Shown: positions 53,844 to 60,817, counted from the first letter of the stretch. The stretch: DNA of 60,817 nucleotides from Bacteroides stercorirosoris (GCF_900142015.1 NZ_FQZN01000032.1:1-60817), one strand, 5' to 3'. The notes: generated by a model from the letters alone, not told the origin. Numbers and translations: made by a program.

Positions 53844-54860
53844 ATGAACATAAAAAAGAAAGTAAACAGTATGAAAGCAAGATTTTTAATGACTATGGCA
53901 GTAGCCGCAATGACGCTGGCCGCCTGCAACAATGAAGAGACTGACACATGGGCGGGAGAAATCCGCCTCTCCAGCGGACTGGAAGCGCAACAGACGCGCA
54001 GCATTGCGACCGACTTACAAGGCGTCCAAATAGCCAGTGACGTACACGTAGGGTTCTTCATCAACGAAAACGTAGCGAGCGGTAGCACTGCCACCACTAC
54101 CTACACCCAGAATCTGGACTACACCGCCAGCGGTTCGGGCGGCTTCAACGGCACCGCCGTCTATTATCCACAAAGCGGCAACGGTGTAAACATCTACGCC
54201 TACGCCCCCTGGAAAACCAGCCTTGCCCTTAATGGCAATTACGCTTTCAGCATAAAGGCAGACCAAAGCAAGGATGCCGACTACCTTGCCAGCGACCTGC
54301 TGTGGGGACAGCCGATGAAAGAAGGAACAAGTCCCGGTGAATACGTAACCGCCAACCCCGTAGCCCGCACCAAGGACGCCGTGCCCGTCAGCTTCAAGCA
54401 CCTGCTCTCCAAAATACAGGTAGAACTGAAACCCGACGCCACCAGCGGCCTCACGGCAGACGACTTCAAGGGCGCAAAACTGGAAATACTTTCCGTTAAG
54501 CCCGAGGTAAGCCTCACCCTTACCAATGGAACCATTGCCGCCGCTTCGGGCACGGCTGCCAATGTTGTCGCCGCCGATTATCCTACGGATGCAACACCAA
54601 CCCTCACCGCCGCCGCCATCGTCGTTCCACAGACCTTCAGCAAAGGCGCGAAATTCATGCAAGTCACCCTCGCCACCGGCGGTGAGCTCTTCTACACATT
54701 GCCGAGCGGAGCTGGAGACACCGACCTGACACTTGAAAGCGGTAAAATCTACAAATACGAAATCACCGTGAAGCTGACCGGACTGACCGTCACCTCCAAG
54801 ATTGAAGACTGGAAACCAATCGGTGTAGATCCCGTCAAAGGCGACGCCGTAATGGACTAA
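53844..54860 (+). CDS. Fimbrillin-family (Mfa-like) pilin lipoprotein
   Basis: A 338-aa intact pilin of the same family as the frameshifted gene 12 bp upstream. Signal with lipobox MTLAACNNEE (Cys about 28; the start could be 53844 or MKARFL at 53871). Fimbrillin signs are the NGVNIYAYAPW strand, VPVSFKHLLSKIQVELKP, the repeated donor-acceptor immunoglobulin-like halves, and the ending VTSKIEDW. Processed by lipoprotein export and proteolytic trimming in known type V pili, then polymerised by strand exchange. Being intact, it may be the main stalk subunit of this locus. Confidence 0.88.
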   Translation: MNIKKKVNSMKARFLMTMAVAAMTLAACNNEETDTWAGEIRLSSGLEAQQTRSIATDLQGVQIASDVHVGFFINENVASGSTATTTYTQNLDYTASGSGGFNGTAVYYPQSGNGVNIYAYAPWKTSLALNGNYAFSIKADQSKDADYLASDLLWGQPMKEGTSPGEYVTANPVARTKDAVPVSFKHLLSKIQVELKPDATSGLTADDFKGAKLEILSVKPEVSLTLTNGTIAAASGTAANVVAADYPTDATPTLTAAAIVVPQTFSKGAKFMQVTLATGGELFYTLPSGAGDTDLTLESGKIYKYEITVKLTGLTVTSKIEDWKPIGVDPVKGDAVMD

Positions 54861-54887
54861 ATAATCACTTAAACCCCACCATTAACC

Positions 54888-55754
54888 ATGGCTTAAAACC
54901 CGACCCAAAAGGCGAAACTATCGCTCAAAGCCCTCGACCTGGCACTGACGCAGGACGTAAAGAACGACTATTACCTTCAACCCAAGTTGCAGAAATGCCT
55001 CTCGATGGACGACCTCGCCCGCGAGGTGGCCGCCCTGAGCACCCGCCAGGAAGACTCGGAAGAGATAGCCCGCATCGGCCGCCTGCTGATGCGCCGTGCC
55101 GTCTGGTTCCTCTCCTCGGGCTACAGCCTGAGCACCGAACTGGGCTACTTCCGTCCCACCGCCCGGGGCGTCTTCCTGGACAGCGAACTGAACGCCTCGC
55201 CCGACCGCGAACGCCTGCAGCTCGGCATTTCCTACTCCATGAGCCAGGAGATGCGCCAAGCCCTGGCCGACGCCGAAATAGACGTTGAGATACAGAAAGC
55301 CGCCAGCGGCCCGCAACTCTTCTCCGTGGTCAGCGCGCAGGACGCCCAGCATCCCGAAGCCGCCACCCGCGGCGAAGGCGTGCCCGTCAGCGCCGGACAG
55401 ACGTGCATCATCATGTGCCGCAACGGCAAGGTGGGCGGCACCGGTTCCGAAATCGGAGTCACCATCACCCGCACCGACGGCAACACGGGGACGAAGCACT
55501 TCTTCCCCCTGGCGCAACTCTATCCCAACACCCCCTCGCAGGTGGGCTTCGTGATGCCCGCATCCGCCCCCGAAGGCTCCGTGTGGAGCGTCATGCTCTG
55601 CACACAGCTGGGAAGCAACGGAACCGCCCTGCTCAAGGACCCCCGCAAAGTGACCATGGCCGACTACTTCGTAGTGGGCGAAGTGGCCGAAACGCCCGGG
55701 AGCGGTGGCAGCGGATCGGGAGGCGGAGGAGTCGACGAAAATCCGCTGGGATAA
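54888..55754 (+). pseudogene. HU-like DNA-binding-domain protein with a nonsense codon near the start
   Basis: From the ATG at 54888 the frame reads M-A-stop and then stays open to 55754 (NPTQKAKLSLKALDLALTQDVKNDYY...). The conserved family region starts before the next possible start (TTG 54987), so the TAA at 54894-54896 looks like a nonsense mutation at codon 3. The body resembles the Bacteroides HU-like DNA-binding family with a C-terminal Ig-like DUF4469 domain (GYSLSTELGYFRPTARGVF, then GEGVPVSAGQTCIIMCRNG and FVMPASAPEGSVWSV). Such genes recur beside fimbrillin clusters. Internal TTG initiation is an alternative. It is directly followed by a hairpin array. Confidence 0.65.
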
Positions 55755-55756
55755 AA

Positions 55757-55848
55757 ATCGCGGCCAGTCCGCGATAGCTATCACGGGCAGTCCGTGATGG
55801 AGACCGCGGGCAGTCCGCGATGGAGGTCACGGTCGGGCCGCGATAAGA
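55757..55848. repeat. Four 23-bp hairpin units with compensating changes
   Basis: Units begin at 55757, 55780, 55803 and 55826. Unit 1 pairs ATCGCGG with CCGCGAT; unit 2 pairs ATCACGG with CCGTGAT, a two-sided change that keeps the 7-bp stem. Units 3 and 4 keep most of it. Loops are five bases, mostly GCAGT/CCAGT. The array begins 3 bp after the stop codon of the preceding gene; the rest of the gap to 55958 shows nothing else. Confidence 0.9.
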
Positions 55849-55958
55849 TATTTCATATCTTGATTTTAGTTTACTATCTAAAAAAGTAAAATGATGAAAG
55901 TAGATGAAATTTACACAATCGTGATTATAAACAGTACTAACATTAAAAAATCAGTATT

Positions 55959-56726
55959 ATGTTGCAAGTTACACTAAAAGCCCTTGGGGCTGAAAACGGT
56001 AAATTCCTAAGCCATGCTCTTGATAAAGTTTGGTTGCAGGACGGTGTTAAAGGTGAAGGTGAGATTTTTATATTGGAAACTCTTTCCAACGGAAATGTAG
56101 CCCTGGCTTGTCTTGGTGCAGAAACCGGGAAATATCTTTCACACGCCAACGGTAAGTTGTGGTTACAAGACGGCATTCAAGGCGAAGGTGAAGAATGGGT
56201 TTGTCATGACAGCGGAAATGACCGGATTTCCCTCGAATGTTTGGGGAAAGAGAGCGGGTTGTATCTCAGCCATGCTTGTGACAAAATGTGGCTTCAGAAT
56301 GGCTATCAAGGCGAAGGGGAGCTTTGGCAAAAGGAAACATCCATAAAAATAGCATTCGAATCTCTTGGCGCAGAGAAGGGCGGCTTTTTAAGCCATGCCA
56401 TGAACCGGGTATGGCTGCAAAACGGTCTTCAAGGCGAGGGAGAAGTATTCATGCTGGAAAGCCTGCAAAACGGGAATGTGGCTTTAGCATGCATCGGCGG
56501 AGAAAAAGGCAAATATCTCTCGCATGCCGATGGCAAGCTGTGGTTGCAGGACGGAATCCGTGGTGAAGGCGAAGAATGGACTTATCATTACCACGGCGGC
56601 GCACAAGTTTCTTTTGAATGTCACGGCGCCGAAAAAGGTCTTTATCTCAGCCATGCTTGTGACAAAATGTGGCTTCAGAATGGCTATCAGGGCGAAGGGG
56701 AGCTTTGGCTGGAACGCTTTCAATAA
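55959..56726 (+). CDS. Six-repeat protein, probable double beta-trefoil (lectin-like)
   Basis: A 255-aa protein made of six repeats of about 42 residues, each containing a GxYLSHAxxKxWLQDGxxGEGExW motif. The order a-b-c-a'-b'-c' shows that a three-repeat block was duplicated; for example, the b and b' copies both start NVALAC. Three-fold repeats of this size are typical of a beta-trefoil, so two tandem trefoils resembling lectin or fascin-type modules are likely. There is no signal peptide or lipobox, so it would stay in the cytosol unless exported another way. It lies between pilus genes. I do not recognise a named family, and sugar binding is inference only. Confidence 0.7.
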   Translation: MLQVTLKALGAENGKFLSHALDKVWLQDGVKGEGEIFILETLSNGNVALACLGAETGKYLSHANGKLWLQDGIQGEGEEWVCHDSGNDRISLECLGKESGLYLSHACDKMWLQNGYQGEGELWQKETSIKIAFESLGAEKGGFLSHAMNRVWLQNGLQGEGEVFMLESLQNGNVALACIGGEKGKYLSHADGKLWLQDGIRGEGEEWTYHYHGGAQVSFECHGAEKGLYLSHACDKMWLQNGYQGEGELWLERFQ

Positions 56727-56938
56727 ATCCGTTAATCAATGAAGTCCGGCATAAACCGGATTAACAGCCACCGCCGGGCACCGTATGCGTAAGCCCGGAG
56801 TGCGCCACCCCCTGCAGAGAGGTAGCGACCGTTTCCTTCGCCGGAAACGGTGGCACAAACCATGAAAAGACAAGTGTTCTCCTTCTCCCAAGAACGCTTG
56901 TAACGATATTGAGAAACAATAAGAAAAAGACAAGCGAT

Positions 56939-58066
56939 ATGAAACCAAAGCACTTCCCACAATCCGCCCGGCACATCCTCCGCTGCATCCCCTGCTGCAT
57001 CCCCTGCCGCCTGCCGATGCCTCTGGCCGTGTGCAGCCTCCTATGCAGCCTCGCCCTGCTCGCCGCCTCGTGCAGCGACCTGACGGACGACGACGGCACC
57101 ACGCTGCCCCCCGGCAAGTACCCCATGACCTTCACCGCACAAGTGGATGGGCTGACGCAGACCCGTGCCGCCACTACCGACGGGCAGTGGAGCAGCGGTG
57201 ATGCGGTAGCCGTGCAGGTGCAGCAACAGCAGCCCGGCGGCACACCGGAAGTCAAGCAATATACCCCTACCGGCAGTGGCAATTCCGGTGTCACCCTGCA
57301 AGCGGCAAGCGGCGTCACCCCTTTCTACTGGCAGACGTCCGGCGAAACGAAGTCCGTCTCCGCCTGGTACCTCGGCGACGGCTCCGCAGCCACCGGTCAG
57401 AGCCATGCCACCGCCGTGCCGGTATCGTGGGCGGTGCAGTCCGACCAGAACGCCAGCAGCGGTACGGGCTACCAGCGCAGCGATTTCCTCTACGCCCCGC
57501 CGACGGACATCTCTTTCAAGCCCTCCGGCGGCGCGGACAATAGCCTGACTTTCTATCACCAGACCGCCCGCGTAGTCATCAACATCGTGAATGCCGAAGC
57601 CGCCACCAATGCCTCCGCCATACAGAGCGTAGTTATCGGCGATGCCAGCAACCTCGCCCTCTCGGGCAGCTACACCGCACCCACGGGCGAAGGAGCCACC
57701 GCAGGCACATGGATTCCCGCCACCAGCGGTTCCGATATGGGCACCATTACTCCCAAGAAACTGACTGCTCCCGGCACGCTGACCGGTGGCGGAGCCGCCC
57801 TTGCCAGCTACGCCGCCCTCGTCATTCCGCAGCAGATGAAGGATAAGAAATTCATCGCCGTCACCCTGACTGATGGCAGCAGCGGCAGCAATACCTATTA
57901 TTATACCCCGACACAGGACAGCGATGCCGACCTGCAAAGTGGCAAGCAACATACGTATGACATTACTGTGAAGCATGGTTATTTATCGGTAACTTCCTCC
58001 GCCTCTCCCCAATGGACGGGCAGCGGTGAAACCATAAACGGTACAGAAAAAAGTAACAATCCCTAA
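56939..58066 (+). CDS. Fimbrillin-family lipoprotein (pilus subunit)
   Basis: A 375-aa lipoprotein beginning MKPKHFPQSA with a long signal region and lipobox LLAASC at about residue 45. The mature part has fimbrillin hallmarks: YPMTFTAQVDGLTQTRAATTDGQWSSGDAVAV, the SLTFYHQTARVVINIVNAE central strand, ALVIPQQMKDKKFIAVTL, and the ending YDITVKHGYLSVTSS. Rich in Ser, Gly and Thr. Probably an accessory or tip-proximal subunit because it directly precedes the lectin-fold adhesin. The signal peptide contains two 12-bp repeats (CTGCATCCCCTG, about 56982-57005). Confidence 0.85.
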   Translation: MKPKHFPQSARHILRCIPCCIPCRLPMPLAVCSLLCSLALLAASCSDLTDDDGTTLPPGKYPMTFTAQVDGLTQTRAATTDGQWSSGDAVAVQVQQQQPGGTPEVKQYTPTGSGNSGVTLQAASGVTPFYWQTSGETKSVSAWYLGDGSAATGQSHATAVPVSWAVQSDQNASSGTGYQRSDFLYAPPTDISFKPSGGADNSLTFYHQTARVVINIVNAEAATNASAIQSVVIGDASNLALSGSYTAPTGEGATAGTWIPATSGSDMGTITPKKLTAPGTLTGGGAALASYAALVIPQQMKDKKFIAVTLTDGSSGSNTYYYTPTQDSDADLQSGKQHTYDITVKHGYLSVTSSASPQWTGSGETINGTEKSNNP

Positions 58067-58090
58067 TAATCATCTATAAACACTCCAAAT

Positions 58091-59521
58091 ATGGAAACGA
58101 ACATACTTTATTTTCGCTTACTCGTTCTACTGTCCGCTGTTTCTTTGTGCGGTTGCAGCAACGACGATGAACCGGTAGCCACCGCCACCGATGGCACCAC
58201 GCTCACCGTTACAGCCCGTGCCGACGGCTTCGCCTCCACGGACGGCACTGCGCACACCGGTACCCCGCAAACCGATACCCCGCAAACCCGCGCTTCAGAA
58301 AGCGGTTACACCACCACCTTCGTGAAAGACGACCAAATAGGCGTGTTCGCCGTGAAGGACGGCAGCGTAATTACCGGTTGCCAGAATGTGCCGTTCACTT
58401 ACAACGGTACGAGTTGGAACGGTAGCACACCCGTCTATAAATATCCCGATGCCACCTACTTTGCCTACTACCCGTATACGGCAGATATGAACGATAAAAC
58501 AAGCGTTGATGCAATCGTGTCGGCTTTCAACACCGCCGTAGCTGCTGCCACCGACCAAAGCACGTATGCCAAGTATACCGCTTGCGACCTGATGACAACG
58601 ACCGGTGACGTATCTCCCACGGGCTCTTCCCTCTCTTTCTCTTTCACGCACCGGATGTCCCTGATAGAGATTTCCCTTCCGGCGCAGAAGTACAAGACTT
58701 CCAACGATACAAATGCCTATGAGTATTCCGCCCCTGTTCTCGGTGCCACGTTCAACCTCACTCCGAATGGTAACAGCGCAACAACGATTAAACCTTGCCC
58801 CATGGGTAACGGCGTTTTCCGCTACATCGTTCCCGCAGGTACTTCCGGCGTTACCGTCAGCGGTGCGTTCAATATTGCCGATGGCAAGACCATCGAATAC
58901 TCAAAAAGCAGCCTTTCCTTGTCCGCCGGTAATTACAAGCGGCTGAATGTGACATGCAGCGGTGTTCCCTCTACTACTCCTACAGTCCGTGCTCTTGCCG
59001 TAGGCGACTTCTTTTATTCGGACGGTGGCATCTGCCCCGGCGACGCAAATCCTCCGAGTGAGGGTTGTATCGGTGTAGTCTATTGCGTGGATAACAGCTT
59101 TATTACGAGCAATAGTACCAAGAAATCGGACAGTGGTTACATTCATGGTCTTGTAGTAGCCTTGAAGGATGCGAGTAGTTCTTCTACTTGGGACAATGCC
59201 AGTAGTGCCGTTTCCAATTATGGCAATACAGTAGCTACTCCTTCCGGCAGTAGCGGTTGGTATCTCCCTAATTTGGATGAATTAAAATACATTTGCGGGG
59301 GAAATAATAGCAGCCAGAGTACCAAAGGAAAGGGGAATTTGAACGATCAATTTAATAAATTGAGTAGTGGCAACGTAGACAGTTTCGGCAACGGCAACAT
59401 CTATTGGTCGAGTACGGAGCACGACAGCCTCAACGCTTACTACGTGTACTTCGGCGATGGCAGCGATGGTTGGGGCGGTAAGAGCTACAGCACTAGAGTT
59501 CGTTCTTCTTTGGCTTTTTAG
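58091..59521 (+). CDS. Fimbrillin-type tip adhesin with C-terminal C-type-lectin domain, probable DGR variable protein
   Basis: A 476-aa lipoprotein (lipobox SLCGCSN). Residues about 30-290 are fimbrillin-like (FVKDDQIGVFAVKDG, YFAYYPYTADM, LSFSFTHRMSLIEISLP). Residues about 305-476 form a C-type-lectin/FGE-like fold: VGDFFYSDGGICPG, GWYLPNLDELKYICGG, IYWSSTEHDSLNAYYVYF and the terminal RVRSSLAF. This ending is the hallmark of proteins diversified by DGRs. The last 30 codons hold many NNC codons at exposed sites (CAC, GAC, AGC, CTC, GGC), as expected when template AAC codons are adenine-mutagenised. An avd gene follows 67 bp later. Type V pilins are known DGR targets in gut Bacteroidales. Confidence 0.82.
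   Translation: METNILYFRLLVLLSAVSLCGCSNDDEPVATATDGTTLTVTARADGFASTDGTAHTGTPQTDTPQTRASESGYTTTFVKDDQIGVFAVKDGSVITGCQNVPFTYNGTSWNGSTPVYKYPDATYFAYYPYTADMNDKTSVDAIVSAFNTAVAAATDQSTYAKYTACDLMTTTGDVSPTGSSLSFSFTHRMSLIEISLPAQKYKTSNDTNAYEYSAPVLGATFNLTPNGNSATTIKPCPMGNGVFRYIVPAGTSGVTVSGAFNIADGKTIEYSKSSLSLSAGNYKRLNVTCSGVPSTTPTVRALAVGDFFYSDGGICPGDANPPSEGCIGVVYCVDNSFITSNSTKKSDSGYIHGLVVALKDASSSSTWDNASSAVSNYGNTVATPSGSSGWYLPNLDELKYICGGNNSSQSTKGKGNLNDQFNKLSSGNVDSFGNGNIYWSSTEHDSLNAYYVYFGDGSDGWGGKSYSTRVRSSLAF
59391..59521 (+). other. Candidate DGR variable repeat (VR)
   Basis: The 3' end of the adhesin gene, from just before CTATTGGTCG to the stop, encodes the ligand-binding face of the lectin fold and shows the AAC-derived codon pattern. 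The boundaries are approximate because the matching template repeat is not in the window. Confidence 0.6.
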
Positions 59522-59560
59522 CTATTTATCTATTTATATAATTTATCTATTAAAAACAAT

Positions 59561-59573
59561 CCCGCGAAGCGGG
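59561..59573 (+). other. Small GC-rich hairpin after the variable repeat
   Basis: CCCGC-gaa-GCGGG lies 40 nt past the adhesin stop in otherwise AT-rich sequence. Known DGRs need a hairpin shortly after the VR for target recognition. The stem here is short (5 bp) and farther away than in the phage example, so the match is tentative. Confidence 0.4.
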
Positions 59574-59588
59574 TCGATGATATTTTTT

Positions 59589-60002
59589 ATGGCATTAACA
59601 GAAGAATTACCTATTTACCGTGCCACATATCAGTTGTTGAACCTGCTGATCCGTGCCACGCAGGACTTTCCCCGTTTCTATAAATATAGTTTGGGGGCAC
59701 GAATGGTAGATATTTGTCTGGATATGTCAATGTTGCTCTATAAAGCGAACAGTAGTTACGAAAAGACGGAACCGCTTCGGGAATTTCTGGCACAGTTCGG
59801 AATGTTGCAGATGTTGCTTCGTGTGTGTGCCGAGCAAAAAGTAATAGATACCAAAAAAGTGGCAGTGTTCGCCCTCGAAATGGAAAAGATAGGGAAACAA
59901 GCCACGGGTTGGAAACAATTTCCAAGAGAGATTCTACTCTGTTTTATCATTGGCAATGGAGGGCTTTACCATAAGAATGAGAGAAAGAATAAGATTGAAT
60001 AA
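59589..60002 (+). CDS. avd: DGR accessory variability determinant (Avd), 3' end altered
   Basis: A four-helix-bundle protein (137 aa) that in DGRs forms a pentamer, binds the template RNA and works with the reverse transcriptase. The sequence MALTEELPIYRATYQLLNLL, then FPRFYKYSLGARMVDICLDM and VFALEMEKIGKQATGWKQ, matches the Avd/S23-like bundle. After GWKQ (about residue 112) comes a 25-residue tail that does not look like Avd and runs into group II intron domain V. If the intron-derived DNA is skipped, the frame after it reads TKH-stop, a natural-looking end. No reverse transcriptase or template repeat follows within the window. Confidence 0.82.
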   Translation: MALTEELPIYRATYQLLNLLIRATQDFPRFYKYSLGARMVDICLDMSMLLYKANSSYEKTEPLREFLAQFGMLQMLLRVCAEQKVIDTKKVAVFALEMEKIGKQATGWKQFPREILLCFIIGNGGLYHKNERKNKIE

Positions 60003-60005
60003 GAA

Positions 60006-60081
60006 GAGCCGTGTGAAGGGAGACTTTCATGCACGGTTCTGTGAGGAGCTTGGGGTGAAAGTCCCCGGGCTTACTCGATAC
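60006..60081 (+). mobile_element. Group II intron 3' end (domains V and VI), remnant
   Basis: Domain V is 34 nt (60006-60039): GAGCCGTG pairs with CACGGTTC, a two-base bulge (TG) follows, then TGAAGG with CTTTCA closed by a GAGA tetraloop, and AGC is in the catalytic position. Domain VI follows: GAG/CTC, an unpaired A at 60073, GAGCTT/GGGCTT and GGGG/CCCC. The bulged A sits 7-8 nt before a plausible 3' splice end at about 60080-60081. No GTGYG 5' end and no intron-encoded protein are visible, so it is a truncated intron lying at the end of avd. Confidence 0.85.
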
Positions 60082-60144
60082 ACAAAACATTGATAATAAA
60101 AGCGTTCTTTGAAAGATTGTGTTGGAGATCAGGGAAATAATGGC

Positions 60145-60152
60145 TACCTTTG
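60145..60152 (+). promoter_or_regulatory. Promoter -7 box of the small toxin-antitoxin-like pair
   Basis: TACCTTTG, a perfect TAnnTTTG match, with GTTG 20 bp upstream as a possible -33 element. The ATG follows 36 nt later, after an AAAGGAGG Shine-Dalgarno-like sequence. Confidence 0.6.
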
Positions 60153-60187
60153 CACAGTAAAAAAACAACAGAAAGGAGGAAAACGAT

Positions 60188-60340
60188 ATGGCAAGACCCA
60201 TCAAAGAAACCCCGATACTATACGGGGAAGATGCCCGGAGATTTCTGGAACGGATGAAGAATCCTCCCAAAGAAACGAAGGAAGAGCGTGAAAGAAGGCT
60301 GAAAGACTATGAAGCTGCAATAAAAATGCTAAAAGTATAA
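60188..60340 (+). CDS. Small antitoxin-like protein
   Basis: A 50-aa charged helical protein (MARPIKETPILYGEDARRFL...) preceded by a strong Shine-Dalgarno-like sequence. It stands 4 bp before a GNAT acetyltransferase gene. In Bacteroides such a short gene often travels with a GNAT gene in a toxin-antitoxin-like layout, so it probably binds or represses its partner. No DNA-binding motif is obvious. Confidence 0.6.
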   Translation: MARPIKETPILYGEDARRFLERMKNPPKETKEERERRLKDYEAAIKMLKV

Positions 60341-60344
60341 AGGT

Positions 60345-60739
60345 ATGGAGCAGCAAAATAGAGATTACCTCATGTCTGTTTACAACATACGCAGACTTAA
60401 AAAAAGAGAATCAATAGAATCGTTCGATTGCGGAGACGCAGATTTGAACGATTTTATTTTGAAAGAATCTCCCTTTTATCGGCAAGCCCTGCTTGCAGAG
60501 TGAGTTATGTGGTAGAAAACAAGTATAACTATGCTATTTCTGCTTATTTCAGTCTGGCAAACGACAAAGTTGCCTTAAACGATTTCGAGAGCAAAACGGA
60601 ATTTAATCGTTTTCGTAAACACCGGTTCGTGAACGAGAAACGATTGAAAAGTTATCCTGCCGTAAAAATTTGCCGTTTAGGAGTTGACTTGTTAATGAAA
60701 GGACAATATATGGGTACATTTCTGAGACTATCCATCTGA
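60345..60739 (+). pseudogene. GNAT-family acetyltransferase, frameshifted and truncated
   Basis: The frame from MEQQNRDYLMSVYNIRRL runs through SFDCGDADLNDFILKESPFYRQALLA, the start of a TacT-like GNAT domain, then meets TGA at 60501. The other frame continues VSYVVENKYNYAISAYFSLAND, so two extra bases (AG near 60498-60500) broke it. A second defect truncates it after KGQYMGTFL, before the acetyl-CoA-binding loop and catalytic half. It must be inactive. The intact version would acetylate aminoacyl-tRNA or a small molecule and be paired with the upstream small protein. Confidence 0.75.
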
Positions 60740-60751
60740 TTGTGTAAATAG

Positions 60752-60784
60752 AAAACTACGGTGTTTCTCTCGTAGTTTTTTTAT
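60752..60784 (+). terminator. Terminator after the GNAT remnant
   Basis: AAAACTACG (60752-60760) pairs with CGTAGTTTT (60771-60779), followed by more T. Confidence 0.85.
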
Positions 60785-60817
60785 TTATGTATTAACTTTG
60801 TAAAAATCAGATTTTAT

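Noticed and set aside
54918..55784. Minus-strand ORF (288 codons)
   Set aside because: Shadow of the HU-like gene. No recognisable motif.
57041..57976. Minus-strand ORF (311 codons)
   Set aside because: Shadow of the fimbrillin gene 56939-58066. Low-complexity Gly-rich translation.
60003..60817. DGR template repeat or reverse transcriptase after avd
   Set aside because: I looked for a copy of the VR core (CTATTGGTCGAGTACGGAG) and for RT motifs and found neither. Only intron domains V/VI and a toxin-like pair are present.

Overview
This window reads as chromosomal DNA of a gut Bacteroides (order Bacteroidales). The basis is SusC/SusD pairs, ECF sigma/FecR anti-sigma modules feeding TonB-dependent receptors, Mfa/Fim-like type V pilin lipoproteins, and promoters with the Bacteroides -7 box TAnnTTTG. 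I cannot assign a species. I see no rRNA, tRNA, CRISPR array or intact transposase.

Layout. 0-8.8 kb: a truncated GH43-like glycosidase, a first ECF sigma/FecR/TonB-receptor signalling set, a PAS histidine kinase, and an MscS channel. 8.9-12.7 kb: a thiamin operon (TPP riboswitch, outer-membrane receptor, PnuT, thiamin pyrophosphokinase). 12.7-14.7 kb: an EamA exporter, a RelE/ParE-type toxin pair and a hypothetical gene. 15.3-20.6 kb, minus strand: the threonine operon thrA - phosphoglycerate-mutase-like homoserine kinase - thrC, preceded by a 20-codon Thr/Met-rich leader peptide. 20.8-25.2 kb: ansA, radA and a FAD-dependent oxidoreductase. 25.4-38.7 kb: a polysaccharide utilisation locus (sigma, FecR, SusC, SusD, GH105, DUF2264, GH2, and a decayed rhamnosidase-like remnant). 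38.7-44.8 kb, minus strand: a 2-oxoacid dehydrogenase operon (lpd, lplA, E2, fused E1, flavodoxin). 45-48.3 kb: a LuxR-type regulator with a His-rich linker next to a TonB receptor. 48.3-60 kb: a type V pilus locus with a TPR/AraC regulator, DUF3575, DUF5119-like and several fimbrillin genes, ending in a C-type-lectin-fold adhesin with the hallmarks of a diversity-generating retroelement (DGR) target, followed by avd. 60-60.8 kb: group II intron domains V/VI and a broken GNAT toxin-like gene.

The strongest unexplained signal is a set of five intergenic arrays (1710-1841, 14925-15138, 21923-22032, 25179-25332, 55757-55848). They share an almost exact 22-bp period (23 bp in the last), but each uses a different, partly palindromic sequence theme. 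They have no spacers and no nearby cas-like or transposase gene.

The pilus/DGR end is also unusual. The adhesin and avd are present, but no template repeat or reverse transcriptase is visible. A group II intron 3' end sits exactly at the avd 3' end. Three pilus-locus genes carry single inactivating lesions, and three lipoprotein signal peptides are built from in-frame tandem repeats. Several unrelated interspersed repeats are translated in frame inside otherwise ordinary proteins.
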